Origin: Glycomyces paridis
Lineage (GTDB): Bacteria > Actinomycetota > Actinomycetes > Mycobacteriales > Micromonosporaceae
DNA: 64,000 bases
Assembly: GCF_004912155.1 (NCBI RefSeq)
Contig: NZ_STGX01000015.1
Location: forward strand, 1 to 64,000
Direction of reading: 5' to 3'
Of the stretch, positions 1-10,571 are shown one piece after another. A model generated the notes under the pieces. The model was not told the origin of the DNA. It ran no database searches and saw only the letters and a program-made list of their open reading frames with translations. How positions within the stretch are numbered: position 1 is the first letter of the stretch; each line of letters begins with the position of its first letter. Both the position numbers and the translations under genes were made by a program.

Positions 1-89
1 TGCGATTCTGAGGCAACACGCCCGGACTTGATCGCACCACCCCTGCGGGGTGTGTTGTTGATCGTGTGGTTCGTGTTGGTCGCAGGTTG
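1..89 (+). other. 23S-5S rRNA spacer (partial)
   Basis: This is the stretch just before the 5S gene, so it should be the internal spacer of an rRNA operon, possibly with the last bases of 23S rRNA. A perfect 6-bp hairpin (CACCCC, loop TGC, GGGGTG) lies at 38-52. The CAACAC at 14-19 can pair with GTGTTG at 52-57, which fits a processing stalk. The 23S end cannot be fixed because the window begins here. Confidence 0.55.
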
Positions 90-207
90 GTTTGGTGGTG
101 ACAGCGGAAGTGTCACACCCGGTCCCATTCCGAACCCGGTCGTTACGGCTTCCAGCGCCGATGGTACTGCACTCGAGAGGGTGTGGGAGAGCAGGACACC
201 GCCAAAC
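90..207 (+). rRNA. rrf: 5S ribosomal RNA
   Basis: 5S rRNA of the large ribosomal subunit. The conserved core GGTCCCATTCCGAACCCGG and the 3' part GATGGTACTGC...GAGAGGGTGTGGGAGAG...GGACACCGCC are present. Helix I closes the molecule: 90-100 (GTTTGGTGGTG) pairs with 197-207 (CACCGCCAAAC) with one G-U pair, giving 118 nt, the normal length. It is the last gene of an rRNA operon whose 16S and 23S genes lie outside the window. Confidence 0.93.
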
Positions 208-220
208 ATGAACTGAAGAG

Positions 221-249
221 AAGGGCCCCCACCGATGGTGGGGGCCCTT
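221..249 (+). terminator. rRNA operon terminator hairpin
   Basis: A perfect 13-bp stem (AAGGGCCCCCACC / GGTGGGGGCCCTT) with a 3-base loop starts 14 bases after the 5S gene. It also lies just downstream of the minus-strand gene ending at 263, so it can end transcription from both sides. There is no long T run, as is usual in high-GC actinobacteria. Confidence 0.85.
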
Positions 250-262
250 CCGCATGTCCGGT

Positions 263-412
263 TCAGGAAGCCGTAGAGAGCGCGTCTCTGAGCTTCGACA
301 CGCCGACTCCGATACCGAAGATCGCGCCTGTCACCAGGAATGTCAGTAGCGAGACGGTCACGAGTGCGATCGCGATCCCGATAGCTCCGACGACACTGAA
401 GAATGTGCTCAC
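263..412 (-). CDS. Small hydrophobic membrane peptide (49 aa)
   Basis: GTG start at 412 behind an excellent ribosome site (GGAGGAGG, 4-5 bases upstream), ending in TGA at 263. The 49-residue product starts VSTFFSVVGAIG and is almost entirely hydrophobic and glycine-rich between residues 4 and 38, so it probably forms one long or two short membrane helices, followed by a short polar tail (SKLRDALSTAS). It reads toward the rRNA terminator hairpin. No family is recognised and the function is unknown. The strong ribosome site and membrane-like composition argue that it is a real gene; the small size is the main doubt. Confidence 0.6.
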   Translation of the reverse strand: MSTFFSVVGAIGIAIALVTVSLLTFLVTGAIFGIGVGVSKLRDALSTAS

Positions 413-520
413 GTGGCCTCCTCCGTTGCAGGCTCGTTGACTGGGTTATGCCCTACAAGTATTGTCCCACATCGATGGATCATGCGTATCGTGCGTCACA
501 AGTTAGGTAGGTCACATTTC

Positions 521-1042
521 ATGGACTCGGGTTCGATTTCTCGGATTCCCGTTGCGCCCCTTCCTAGTTCGGCGTCGCGGCGGCTCGCCGCCGTCGGGCG
601 GGATCCGATCAATCTGCACCGGGCACTCGCGCACGCTCCGGCCCTGCTGGCGCCGCTCCTGGACCTCATCCATGCGCTTCGATTCGACGCCCAGGTGTCG
701 CGTTCGCTGCGCGAGCTGATGATCTGTCGCATCGCGCAGTTGGAGGGCTCGGAGTACGAACTGGCCCATCATCTTCCGATGGCGGCCTCGTCCGGATTGG
801 ACTCCGAGCAGGTGCGGTCGATCGTCGGCTGGCGTGAGGCCTCCTGCTTCAGCGCCCCGCAGCGGGCGGTGCTCGGGTACGCCGAGCACATCGGCGCCGG
901 CGCGCCGCGCGACGACGAGGCGCTCGACGCGTGCTTCAGCCCCGTCGAGCAGACCGAGCTGACGGTCACCGGCGCGACGTACCTCGCGATCGCACGGATG
1001 CTCCGCGCACTGGACGTGCGGATCGACGATCTTCTCGCCTGA
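521..1042 (+). CDS. Carboxymuconolactone decarboxylase / AhpD-fold protein
   Basis: 173-residue protein of the carboxymuconolactone decarboxylase-like fold. The segment LRELMICRIAQLEGSEYELA followed by HH (about residues 64-85) matches the family's E...EyE.aHH signature. There is no CxxC pair as in AhpD, so a peroxidase-type disulfide role is unlikely. The ATG at 521 was preferred to the upstream in-frame codons because the protein start fits family length; the ribosome site is weak. It is divergent from the small membrane peptide and 139 bases before a sugar permease. Members act as small-molecule decarboxylases, hydrolases or oxidative-stress proteins; the substrate is unknown. Confidence 0.75.
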   Translation: MDSGSISRIPVAPLPSSASRRLAAVGRDPINLHRALAHAPALLAPLLDLIHALRFDAQVSRSLRELMICRIAQLEGSEYELAHHLPMAASSGLDSEQVRSIVGWREASCFSAPQRAVLGYAEHIGAGAPRDDEALDACFSPVEQTELTVTGATYLAIARMLRALDVRIDDLLA

Positions 1043-1181
1043 TTCGGGGCGGTTTCGCGTTCATTCCCACTGCTTCCGGGTAGAGCTACGGATTGCGGCA
1101 ATTCGTGATGTTCACGGCTATTGCGGCTTAGGATTTCGGGACGTGTGGTACCGGCACCCAGTGGCCTACGGGGAGTGAGCG

Positions 1182-2630
1182 ATGACTTCGGACAATGACG
1201 GTCTGCTGCCTGCGCAGACGCATTCGGGCACTTCTTCGGCGGTGTTCGTGTCGATCGCGGCGGCACTCGGCGGGTTCCTGTTCGGATACGACACGGCCGT
1301 GATCAACGGGACCACCGGCGCGCTCGAAAGCCAGTGGGGGATCAACTCGGTCGAGACCGGCGTGGTCGTCTCCTCGGCGCTGCTCGGCTGCGCGGTCGGC
1401 GCCTGGTTCGCCGGTTCGCTCGCGAACAAGTTCGGCCGGCCCAAGGTCATGATGCTCGCGGCGATCATCTTCTTCATCACCTCGCTGGGCAGCGCCCTCG
1501 CCACGGGACCGGTCGACCTGACCGTCTGGCGTGTGGTCGGCGGTCTGGCGATCGGTGCCGCGAGCGTCATCGCGCCCGCCTACATCGCCGAGATCGCGCC
1601 GGCGCACCTGCGCGGGCGGCTCGGGTCGCTCCAGCAGTTCGCCATCGTGCTCGGCATCTTCGCGGCGCTGCTGGTGAACTACGGCATCCAGGCCTCGGCC
1701 GGGGGCGCGAGCGGCGAAGTCCCCTGGGGCGGGACCGCGTGGCGGTGGATGTTCGCTGCCGCGGCCGTTCCGGCGTTCGTGTACTTCATGTTCTCGCTGA
1801 ACATCCCCGAATCGCCCCGCTACCTCGTCGCCAAGCAGCGTCTCCAGGAGGCCAAGGAGGTCCTCACGAAGTACGTCGGCGGCGATGTGGACACCAGGAT
1901 CTCCGAGATCCAGCGGACGCTCACGAGCGACCACCCGCCGCGCATTTCGGACGTGCGCGGCCCGCGCCTGGGCCTGCTGCCGATCGTGTGGATCGGCATC
2001 TTCCTGTCGATGTTCCAGCAGTTCGTGGGCATCAACGTCATCTTCTACTACTCGACGTCGTTGTGGCAGTCGGTCGGGTTCAGCGAGAGCGACGCGTTCT
2101 TGACCAGCGTCATCAACTCGGTCGTCAACATCGCCGGCACGATCCTCGCGATCTACCTGGTCGACCGAGTCGGGCGCAAGAAGCTGCTGATGTGGGGCTC
2201 GCTGATCATGTTCGTCGCGCTCGGCACGATGGCGGTCATCTTTGCCTCCGCGCCGGTCGACGCCGACAACAACCCGATCCTCGGCGACGCCGAGGGCACG
2301 GTGGCGCTCATCGCGGCGAACGTGTTCGTGTTCGGCTTCGCCTTCACGTGGGGCCCGGTGGTCTGGGTGCTGCTGGGGGAGATGTTCTCCAACCGCATCC
2401 GCGCCTCGGCGCTCGGCGTGGCCGCCGCCGCCCAGTGGATCAGCAACTGGCTCATCACCGTCACGTTCCCCGAACTGGCCAGGACCGGCCTGTTCCTCGC
2501 CTACGGGCTCTACGCCCTCTTCGCGCTCATCTCGTTCTTCTTCGTCCTCAAGATGGTGAAGGAGACCAAGGGCGTCGAGTTGGAGGACATGGAGTCGCTG
2601 GAGTCGGGCAAGTTCGGCACGCCGGCCTGA
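1182..2630 (+). CDS. MFS sugar:proton symporter
   Basis: 482-residue permease of the sugar porter family (XylE, AraE, GlcP relatives), inner membrane, importing a hexose or pentose with protons. Signatures: GGFLFGYDTAVINGT (about residues 30-44), PESPRYLV (about 208-215), QQFVGINVIFYYS (about 277-289) and DRVGRKK (about 327-333). Twelve hydrophobic segments can be drawn, and the length is normal. The ATG follows GGGGAGTGAGCG. It is a single-gene unit that ends at a strong shared hairpin. Similarity to actinobacterial glucose permease GlcP is likely, but the sugar cannot be assigned from sequence. Confidence 0.88.
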   Translation: MTSDNDGLLPAQTHSGTSSAVFVSIAAALGGFLFGYDTAVINGTTGALESQWGINSVETGVVVSSALLGCAVGAWFAGSLANKFGRPKVMMLAAIIFFITSLGSALATGPVDLTVWRVVGGLAIGAASVIAPAYIAEIAPAHLRGRLGSLQQFAIVLGIFAALLVNYGIQASAGGASGEVPWGGTAWRWMFAAAAVPAFVYFMFSLNIPESPRYLVAKQRLQEAKEVLTKYVGGDVDTRISEIQRTLTSDHPPRISDVRGPRLGLLPIVWIGIFLSMFQQFVGINVIFYYSTSLWQSVGFSESDAFLTSVINSVVNIAGTILAIYLVDRVGRKKLLMWGSLIMFVALGTMAVIFASAPVDADNNPILGDAEGTVALIAANVFVFGFAFTWGPVVWVLLGEMFSNRIRASALGVAAAAQWISNWLITVTFPELARTGLFLAYGLYALFALISFFFVLKMVKETKGVELEDMESLESGKFGTPA

Positions 2631-2644
2631 CACCGCGCACGCGA

Positions 2645-2672
2645 GAGGGGCGGACCGAACGGTCCGCCCCTC
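2645..2672. terminator. Convergent bidirectional terminator
   Basis: A perfect 12-bp stem (GAGGGGCGGACC / GGTCCGCCCCTC) with loop GAAC sits between the 3' ends of the sugar permease (plus) and the FtsX-type permease (minus), so it serves both. Confidence 0.85.
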
Positions 2673-2686
2673 AGTGCTGTCCGCGA

Positions 2687-5233
2687 TTACTCGTAGGAGA
2701 TCGCGCCGAGGATGTTCACCTTTGAGGCCCGCACCGCCGGGGCGATGGCCGCGAGGAGTCCGACGAGGACGGCCGCGCCCAGGTAGGCCGCGATGAGCGC
2801 GGTCGGGACCGCGAACTCGCCGATGCCGGAGTCCGCGAGCGCCAGCTGAAGGACCCAGCCGAGGCCCAGGCCCGTGCCGATGCCGAGGAGGGCGCCGAAC
2901 AGGGCGATCGTGACGCTCTCGACGGTGACCATGCGGGTGCTCTGGCCGCGGGTCATGCCGATCGCCCTGAGCATCCCGAGCTCGCGGGTGCGTTCGAGGA
3001 CCGACAGGACCAGCGTGTTGATCACGCCGATGACCGCGACGATCATCGCCAGCGCCAGGAGCAGCTGGATCGCGATGATGGCGTAGTCGAAGAACACCGT
3101 CAGCTGCGCCAGGTAGTCCTCGTGGTTCTGGACGCTGACCTCGGGCTCGCCTGCGAGGAGCGTTTCGAGGTCGCCGGTGACGGCCTCCACGTCGGCGCCG
3201 TCGGCGACGTCGACCAGCGCCAGTGTCGGCTTGGGCGTGTAGAACTCGTCGGTGTAGGCGGTGGTGACGTACCAGCCGTCGGACTCCTCGTTGTCGGCGA
3301 GGATCGCCGCGAGGGTGAATTCGTGCGCCTCCTCGCCGCGGCTGAAGGTCGCCGCGACCGTGTCGCCGACGCCGACGCCGAGCTGGTCGGCCGACCACTG
3401 GTTGACGGCGATCTCGCCGTCGCCGACGTCGTCCATCGAGCCTTCGACTACCTCGCCGCCGAACTGGTCGACCGCGCCGAACAGGTCGGTGCTGGCGTAC
3501 ACGGACTGCTCGGTGCCGTCGATGAGGGTGATGTCGCGGTAGAGCTCGACCGCGGTGCCGACGCCGTCGACGGCGCGGACCTCGTCCATGAGGGCCGGGT
3601 CGAAGGTCGCCGGGACGGTGGAGGTGAGCGGGCCGGTGATGAACAGCTCGGCCTTCACCGTGGACTCGAACTGCGCGTTCAGGCTCTCCTTGACGCTGGT
3701 GAGCAGGGTCGCGGTGGCGGTCACGAGGGTCACGCCGATCATGAGCGCGGCGGCGGTGACGGCGGTGCGGCGCGGGTTGCGGGAGGCGTTGAGGCGCCCG
3801 AGCCGCCCGGCGAAGGACCAGGCCCAGACGGTGCCCAGGAGGGACACGACCGGCTTGGACAGCCATGCGGTGAGCAGCGAGACGCCGATGAACACGACGC
3901 CTGCGCCGGCGGCGGTCGCGACGAGGTTCGTACGGTCGCCGTCGAAGACCCCGTTGAGGCCCAAGGCGATCGCCGCGGCGCCCGCGAGGGTGACCAGTGC
4001 GCCGGTGACGGTGAGCGCGACGATCGGCTTGTCGGACTTGACCGCTTCGCGCATGGCCTCGACCGGCGGGATGCGGGAGGCCCGCATGGCCGGGACGAGG
4101 GCCGAGAGGACCGTGACGCCGATGCCGACGGCCAGGGCCGCGAGCGGTGCGGAGAGCGGGACGGTGACGTTCGTGGTCGCGGTGTCGAGCAGGTTGTCGG
4201 CGACCAGGGAGGTCAGTCCGGCGCCGGCGGCGATGCCGAGGCCGGTGCCGACGATGGAGGCGCCGGTGCCGAGCAGGACCGCCTCGGTCAGGACCGAGCG
4301 GATGATCTGGCCGCGGGAGGCGCCGATGGCGCGCATCATCGCGATCTCCTTGAGGCGCCCGGCGATGACGATCGTGAAGGTGTTGGCGATGAGGAAGACC
4401 GAGACGAACACGGCGATGAGTCCGAAGCCGAGGAGGAAGTACCCGACGATGCTCGTGGCCTTGGCGTTCTCGGCGTTCGCCTCGGCGATGTAGTCGTCCC
4501 AGGTCATGGCCTGGGACTCCGGTCCGAGGTCGTCGCCGATTGCGGCGAGGAGCGTGTCGGCGTCGACGCCTTCGGCGGCGGTGACGGCGACGGCGGTGTA
4601 GACGTCTTGGCCGTCGAAGACGAGCCGCTGGGCGTCGGGGGTGGTGAAGGCGAGCTCGGTGGCGCCCGAGAGTGAGTCGCGTCCGCCGGCGTAGCCGTAG
4701 ACGCCGACGATCTCGTAGGCGGTCTTGTCGCTGGAGAGGGAGTAGGCGGTGACGTCGTCGCCGAGGCCCAGGCCGGCGTCGGCGGCGAACTGGGCGGAGA
4801 CGGCGACTTCGCCGTCGGCCTCGGGGCCGCGGCCTTCGCGCAGTTCGCGTTCGACGGACTCGTCTCCCCAGTTGATGGCGAGGGTGGGGGAGAGGCCGCC
4901 GACGATCTTGCCGTCGTCGCCGATGGCGTTGACCATCCAGGTGACGGTGGTGCTGACGGCGGCGACGTCCTCGTCGGCCTCGATCGCTGCGAGGGTGGAG
5001 GCGGCGACGCCGTCGCGCACGTGCCGTTCGGCGGAGGTCTCGGGTTCGACGGGTTGGACGATGACGTCGGCGCCGGTGTAGGAGTCGCCGTTGAGGTCGG
5101 CGACGGTGGATTGGATGGAGGCGGTGAGGACCAGGGCGGCGGCGATGAACGCGGCGCCGAGGACGACGGCGATGCTGGTGAGGGCCAGGCGGGCCTTGCG
5201 GGCCGCCATGCCCTTGAGTGCGGCGCGGAGCAT
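2687..5233 (-). CDS. FtsX/MacB-type ABC transporter permease (copy 1)
   Basis: 848-residue membrane subunit of a type VII (MacB/LolCE-like) ABC transporter. One membrane helix near the N-terminus (about 17-39) is followed by a long extracytoplasmic domain. Two FtsX domains follow (about 260-390 and 715-845), each with three helices and the conserved RELGMLRAIGMTRGQ-type motif. The protein is therefore the internally duplicated, eight-helix form seen in actinobacteria. The gene starts 3 bases after the ATPase gene at 5237-6028. Such systems export peptides, lipids or antibiotics or act as sensors; the substrate is unknown. A close paralogue is at 6270-8801. Confidence 0.9.
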   Translation of the reverse strand: MLRAALKGMAARKARLALTSIAVVLGAAFIAAALVLTASIQSTVADLNGDSYTGADVIVQPVEPETSAERHVRDGVAASTLAAIEADEDVAAVSTTVTWMVNAIGDDGKIVGGLSPTLAINWGDESVERELREGRGPEADGEVAVSAQFAADAGLGLGDDVTAYSLSSDKTAYEIVGVYGYAGGRDSLSGATELAFTTPDAQRLVFDGQDVYTAVAVTAAEGVDADTLLAAIGDDLGPESQAMTWDDYIAEANAENAKATSIVGYFLLGFGLIAVFVSVFLIANTFTIVIAGRLKEIAMMRAIGASRGQIIRSVLTEAVLLGTGASIVGTGLGIAAGAGLTSLVADNLLDTATTNVTVPLSAPLAALAVGIGVTVLSALVPAMRASRIPPVEAMREAVKSDKPIVALTVTGALVTLAGAAAIALGLNGVFDGDRTNLVATAAGAGVVFIGVSLLTAWLSKPVVSLLGTVWAWSFAGRLGRLNASRNPRRTAVTAAALMIGVTLVTATATLLTSVKESLNAQFESTVKAELFITGPLTSTVPATFDPALMDEVRAVDGVGTAVELYRDITLIDGTEQSVYASTDLFGAVDQFGGEVVEGSMDDVGDGEIAVNQWSADQLGVGVGDTVAATFSRGEEAHEFTLAAILADNEESDGWYVTTAYTDEFYTPKPTLALVDVADGADVEAVTGDLETLLAGEPEVSVQNHEDYLAQLTVFFDYAIIAIQLLLALAMIVAVIGVINTLVLSVLERTRELGMLRAIGMTRGQSTRMVTVESVTIALFGALLGIGTGLGLGWVLQLALADSGIGEFAVPTALIAAYLGAAVLVGLLAAIAPAVRASKVNILGAISYE

Positions 5234-5236
5234 CTG

Positions 5237-6028
<792 letters not shown>

Positions 6029-6214
6029 GGGGAGGCCTTCCTGATCGGGTGTCTTTCCTGTTGCCACAAGGCTATTGAGATCAGGGCGCACCCGCTTCGG
6101 CCCGCGGGCCGGAAAGAACGTCATCCCCGGGGCGGAGGACCGGCACGGGCCTCGGCCGTTCGACCGAGCCGCCGCCCGCGGCTCCTCCGTCCTTCGGCGG
6201 CTCCGGGCAGACGG

Positions 6215-6243
6215 GAGGGGCGGCGCCTGCGGCGCCGCCCCTC
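6215..6243 (-). terminator. Hairpin after permease copy 2
   Basis: A perfect 13-bp stem (GAGGGGCGGCGCC / GGCGCCGCCCCTC) with loop TGC lies 27 bases after the stop of the minus-strand permease at 6270. It separates the two ABC units, suggesting each can be transcribed on its own. The unit downstream also has its own start region at 6028-6210. Confidence 0.8.
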
Positions 6244-6269
6244 TACCTGGTTTCCTTGAGAATCAAGCT

Positions 6270-8801
6270 CTATTCATAGGCGATGGCGTTGAGCACGTTG
6301 AGCTTCGCCGCCCGCGCCGCGGGGGCGATCGCGGCGAGCAGGCCCACCGCGACGGCCGCGACCAGGTACCCGACGATGAGGCCCCAGGGGAGCGCGAAGC
6401 TCGTCAGGCCCTCCTCTTCGAGCGCCTGCTGGACGGTCCAGCCCAGTCCGATGCCGACGGCGATGCCCAGGACGGCGCCGAACAGGCAGATGATGACCGA
6501 CTCGACGGTGATCATGCGCCGGGCCTGGCCGCGGGTCATGCCGATCGCCCGCAGGAGCCCCAGCTCCCTGGTGCGTTCGAGGACCGACAGGACCAGCGTG
6601 TTGACGACGCCGATGATCGCGATGATGATCGCCAGCGCGAGCAGGACCTGCACCGACGCCAGGAGCGTGTCGAGCTGGCTGGTCTGCTGGTCGACGAAGT
6701 CGGCGTTGTTGGCGACGCTCACTTCGGGCTCGTCGGCGAGGATGTCGTCGACCTGGTCTTCGACCGCGCCGACGTCGGCGCCGTCGGCGACCTGGATGTA
6801 GGCCTGCATCGGCTTGGGCACGGTGAAGTGCTCGATCTGCGCGGGGGCGACCCACCAGCCGTCGGTGAGCAGCGAGTCGTCGAGGATCGCGGCGATCCGC
6901 AGCTCGGCGGTCTCGCCGTCGGCGAAGGTCACCGGGACGGTGTCGCCGAGGGCGAGGTCCCGGTCGGCGGCGGCCGACTCGTTCACGACCAGCCCGTCGT
7001 CGGGGAGGTCCGCGACGGAGCCTTCGGCGACGGTGCCGCTGTAGATGTCGAGGCTGGTCGGGAGGTCCTCGCTGGCGAACAGGGCGGTCGGTCGGCCGTC
7101 GACTTCGGCGCCGAAGAATTCGCCGTAGAGGTCGCCGACGGCGGCCACGTCGGGCAGCGCCTTGATCTCCGCGAGCGTCTCGGGCGCGAATGTGGGGATG
7201 TTGGCCCCCTGCTGGCCCATGACGATGAGGTCGGAGTTGAGGTTCTGGTCGGTCAGCTCCTCGGTGGTGGCCTTGAAGCTGGAGACCAGGGTGGCGATGC
7301 CGGTGACGAGCGCGACGGCGATCATGAGCGCCGAGGCGGTGATCGCGGTGCGCCGCGGGTTGCGGCCGGCGTTGAGCTTGCCGAGGCGCCCGGAGAACGA
7401 CCATGACATGACCGCGCCCAGGAGCCCGACGAGGGGCTTGGACAGGATCGGCGTGAGCAGGGTGATGCCCACGAAGGCGATGCCGACGCCGGCGAGGAAC
7501 CCGGTCAGGCCGAGGCCGCCGAGGTTGTCGGTGAGGCCCAGGGCGACCAGGACCGCGCCGACCGCGGTGACGGTGGCGCCGGCGATGGTGATGCCGCGCA
7601 GGGGCTTGGGCGGGTTGACCGCTTCGCGCATGGCGGCGACCGGCGGGACGCCCGAGGCCTTGACGGCGGGGACGAGCGCGGAGAGCACGGTGACGCCGAT
7701 GCCGACCGCGAGCGCCCACAGGGCCGTCGCCGGGACCTGGAGCTGGACGGGCAGGCCGCCCATCGCGGTGGAGCTGACCAGCGAGGCGAGGCCCCAGCCG
7801 AGGAGCACGCCGAGCCCGAGTCCGAGGATCGAGGCGAGGACGCCGATGACGGCGGCCTCGGCGAGGACCGAGGCGACGACCTGGCCCCTCGCGGCGCCGA
7901 TGGCGCGCAGGAGCGCGAGCTCCCGCTGGCGCTGGGCGACGATGATCGTGAAGGTGTTGATGATGAGGAAGACCGAGACGAAGACGGCCACGAGGCCGAA
8001 GCCCAGGAAGATGTAGCCCATGACGTCGGCGACCACGGCGAAGCCTTCGGCGGCCTCTTCGCTGGCCTCGTCCCCGGTCTGGACGCGGTAGTCGGCGCCG
8101 ACGGCGTCGGCGATCGCGTCGGTGGAGACGTCGTCGCCTTCGACGTAGATCGTCATGTAGGCGTTCTCGCCCTCGGTGAGCAGGCGCTGCGCCTCGGTCG
8201 TGGTGAAGCCCATCTGGGTCTCGCCGGCGAGGGAGTCGCGGTCGCCGCCGAGCCCGAAGACGCCGACGATCTCGTAGTCGGCGCGGTCGGCGGAGTAGGA
8301 GTAGGCGGTCACGGTGTCGCCGAGGCCGAGGCCGGAGTCGGTGACGAACTGGCCGGAGACGATGACCTCGTTCTCGGCCTCGGGGCCGCGGCCCTCGCGG
8401 ATCTCGTTGTACCCGGTGCTCTGGTCGTTCCAGTTGAACCCGATGGTGGGCGCGAAGGCGCCGACGAGCTTGCCGTCGTCGCCGATGGCGTTGACCTGGC
8501 CGGAGACGTCGCCGTCGGCGGCCTCGACGCCGTCGACGCCGCGGACGGTGTCGAGGACGGCGGCGGGGATGAGGGTCGCGGCGGGCGTGTTGCCCTGCGC
8601 GGCGGCCGGGTCCTCGGCGGAGGTGACGACGGCGTCGACGCCGGTGAAGGCGTCGGCGATGACGCCGGTGACGGACTTCTCCATGGTCGCGGTGAGGATC
8701 ATGGCCGCGGCGACGAACATCGTGCCGAGCACGACGGCGAGGCTGGTGAGGACGAGGCGGGCCTTGCGGCTGGCCATGCCCTTGAAGGTGGCGCGCAGCA
8801 T
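6270..8801 (-). CDS. FtsX/MacB-type ABC transporter permease (copy 2)
   Basis: 843-residue paralogue of the permease at 2687-5233, with the same plan. It has an N-terminal helix (MASRKARLVLTSLAVVLGT region), a large extracytoplasmic domain and two FtsX domains. The C-terminal one contains SVLERTRELGLLRAIGMTRG. The first extracytoplasmic domains of the two copies differ more than the membrane parts, so the pair probably recognises different ligands. It starts 2 bases after the ATPase stop, with GAGGAAGAGG in the end of the ATPase gene as ribosome site. Confidence 0.9.
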   Translation of the reverse strand: MLRATFKGMASRKARLVLTSLAVVLGTMFVAAAMILTATMEKSVTGVIADAFTGVDAVVTSAEDPAAAQGNTPAATLIPAAVLDTVRGVDGVEAADGDVSGQVNAIGDDGKLVGAFAPTIGFNWNDQSTGYNEIREGRGPEAENEVIVSGQFVTDSGLGLGDTVTAYSYSADRADYEIVGVFGLGGDRDSLAGETQMGFTTTEAQRLLTEGENAYMTIYVEGDDVSTDAIADAVGADYRVQTGDEASEEAAEGFAVVADVMGYIFLGFGLVAVFVSVFLIINTFTIIVAQRQRELALLRAIGAARGQVVASVLAEAAVIGVLASILGLGLGVLLGWGLASLVSSTAMGGLPVQLQVPATALWALAVGIGVTVLSALVPAVKASGVPPVAAMREAVNPPKPLRGITIAGATVTAVGAVLVALGLTDNLGGLGLTGFLAGVGIAFVGITLLTPILSKPLVGLLGAVMSWSFSGRLGKLNAGRNPRRTAITASALMIAVALVTGIATLVSSFKATTEELTDQNLNSDLIVMGQQGANIPTFAPETLAEIKALPDVAAVGDLYGEFFGAEVDGRPTALFASEDLPTSLDIYSGTVAEGSVADLPDDGLVVNESAAADRDLALGDTVPVTFADGETAELRIAAILDDSLLTDGWWVAPAQIEHFTVPKPMQAYIQVADGADVGAVEDQVDDILADEPEVSVANNADFVDQQTSQLDTLLASVQVLLALAIIIAIIGVVNTLVLSVLERTRELGLLRAIGMTRGQARRMITVESVIICLFGAVLGIAVGIGLGWTVQQALEEEGLTSFALPWGLIVGYLVAAVAVGLLAAIAPAARAAKLNVLNAIAYE

Positions 8802-8803
8802 GG

Positions 8804-9586
<783 letters not shown>

Positions 9587-9711
9587 GACGCTCTCGCTTT
9601 CGGTGAAGGTGTCGGTGTGCCGAGGGATTCGGTGTTCCGGGTTCCGCGGGACGCCGCCCGGGAACGCTGATGGTATGAGTGGTGCCGGTTCATGACGTCG
9701 AAGCGCCAGAT

Positions 9712-9735
9712 AATGACATCATAGCTGATGTCATT
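9712..9735. promoter_or_regulatory. Perfect palindromic operator upstream of the ABC genes
   Basis: Two perfect 10-base arms, AATGACATCA and TGATGTCATT, are separated by TAGC. The direct repeats TGACGTCG at 9693-9700 and 9736-9743 flank it. On the minus strand, TATGAT inside the palindrome could be a -10 box for the ABC operon. A regulator binding here would sit on the promoter. The NarL-type regulator encoded at 9879-10571 is the obvious candidate. A second palindrome, GGTACCGCGGTACC, is at 9839-9852, closer to the regulator gene's end. Confidence 0.6.
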
Positions 9736-9878
9736 TGACGTCGTGTGCCGAGTGACCGTATTCGACGATATTCTCGCCCGCGACGGGGCGCATCCGCTTG
9801 GAGAACGGTCTTCTTCTACGTCTGAAGTCGGAGGCGCCGGTACCGCGGTACCACCCCGCGGGGGAGGACCGCCGCCCT

Positions 9879-10571
9879 CTACCGGCCCTTGCCCTCGCCG
9901 TCCCCGGGCTTGACGAGGCCGCTCTCGTAGGCCAGGACCACCGCCTGGACGCGGTCGCGGACGCCGAGCTTGGTGAGCAGGTGGCCGACGTGGGTCTTGA
10001 CGGTGGTCTCCCCGACGGTGAGGGAGTCGGCGATCTCGGCGTTCGTCAGGCCCTTCGCCAGGAGCAGCAGGACCTCGCGCTCGCGGGCGGTGAGGGCGTC
10101 GAGGATCGCCGGGCGGCGGTCGCCGTCGGCGCCGCGATGGGCGGCGAAGCGGCCCAGCAGGGTCGAGAGGATGTGCGGGGCGACGACGGCGCCGCCGCGG
10201 TGGACGGTGCGGATCGCGTCGACGAGGTCGGCGGCGGGCGCGTCCTTGGTGAGGAACCCGGCCGCACCCGCCCGCAGCGCCCCGACCACGTACTCGTCGA
10301 GGTCGAACGTGGTGAGGACGAGGACGCGGGTCGGCAGCGAGGCGCCCACGATGTCGGCGGTCGCGGCCACCCCGTCGCGGCGGGGCATCCGGATGTCCAT
10401 GAGGACCACGTCGGGGACGAGGCGGCGCGTCAGGTCGAAGGCCTCGACGCCGTCGCCGGCCTCGCCGACGATGTCGATGTCGCTCTCGGCGCCGAGCACC
10501 ATCTTGAACCCGGCGCGCAGGAGCTGCTGGTCGTCGGCGAGGAGCAGTCGGATCGGCCTGTCGTCGTTCAT
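9879..10571 (-). CDS. NarL/LuxR-family response regulator
   Basis: 230-residue regulator. Receiver domain 6-125 has DD at 13-14, phospho-acceptor D59 in DVVLMDIRMPRRDG, the Thr in VLTTFD and the Lys in FLTKDAP. The LuxR-type helix-turn-helix is about 160-220 (LTAREREVLLLLAKGLTNAE). ATG at 10571 overlaps the kinase stop by 4 bases (ATGA), so kinase and regulator are translated together. The next genes on the same strand are the two ABC pairs, a layout like LiaRS- or BceRS-type envelope-stress modules, though the signal is not known. Confidence 0.92.
   Translation of the reverse strand: MNDDRPIRLLLADDQQLLRAGFKMVLGAESDIDIVGEAGDGVEAFDLTRRLVPDVVLMDIRMPRRDGVAATADIVGASLPTRVLVLTTFDLDEYVVGALRAGAAGFLTKDAPAADLVDAIRTVHRGGAVVAPHILSTLLGRFAAHRGADGDRRPAILDALTAREREVLLLLAKGLTNAEIADSLTVGETTVKTHVGHLLTKLGVRDRVQAVVLAYESGLVKPGDGEGKGR

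Noticed and set aside
1128-3866. Very long open frame opposite the sugar permease and ABC permease
   Set aside because: Arg/Gly-rich low-complexity product crossing two real genes; a shadow frame of GC-rich coding DNA. Many similar long frames in the window were dismissed for the same reason.
9609-9631. RecA-NDp-like string GTGTCGGTG on the plus strand
   Set aside because: The hexamer at the right spacing is GATTCG, not TANNNT, and no plus-strand gene follows.
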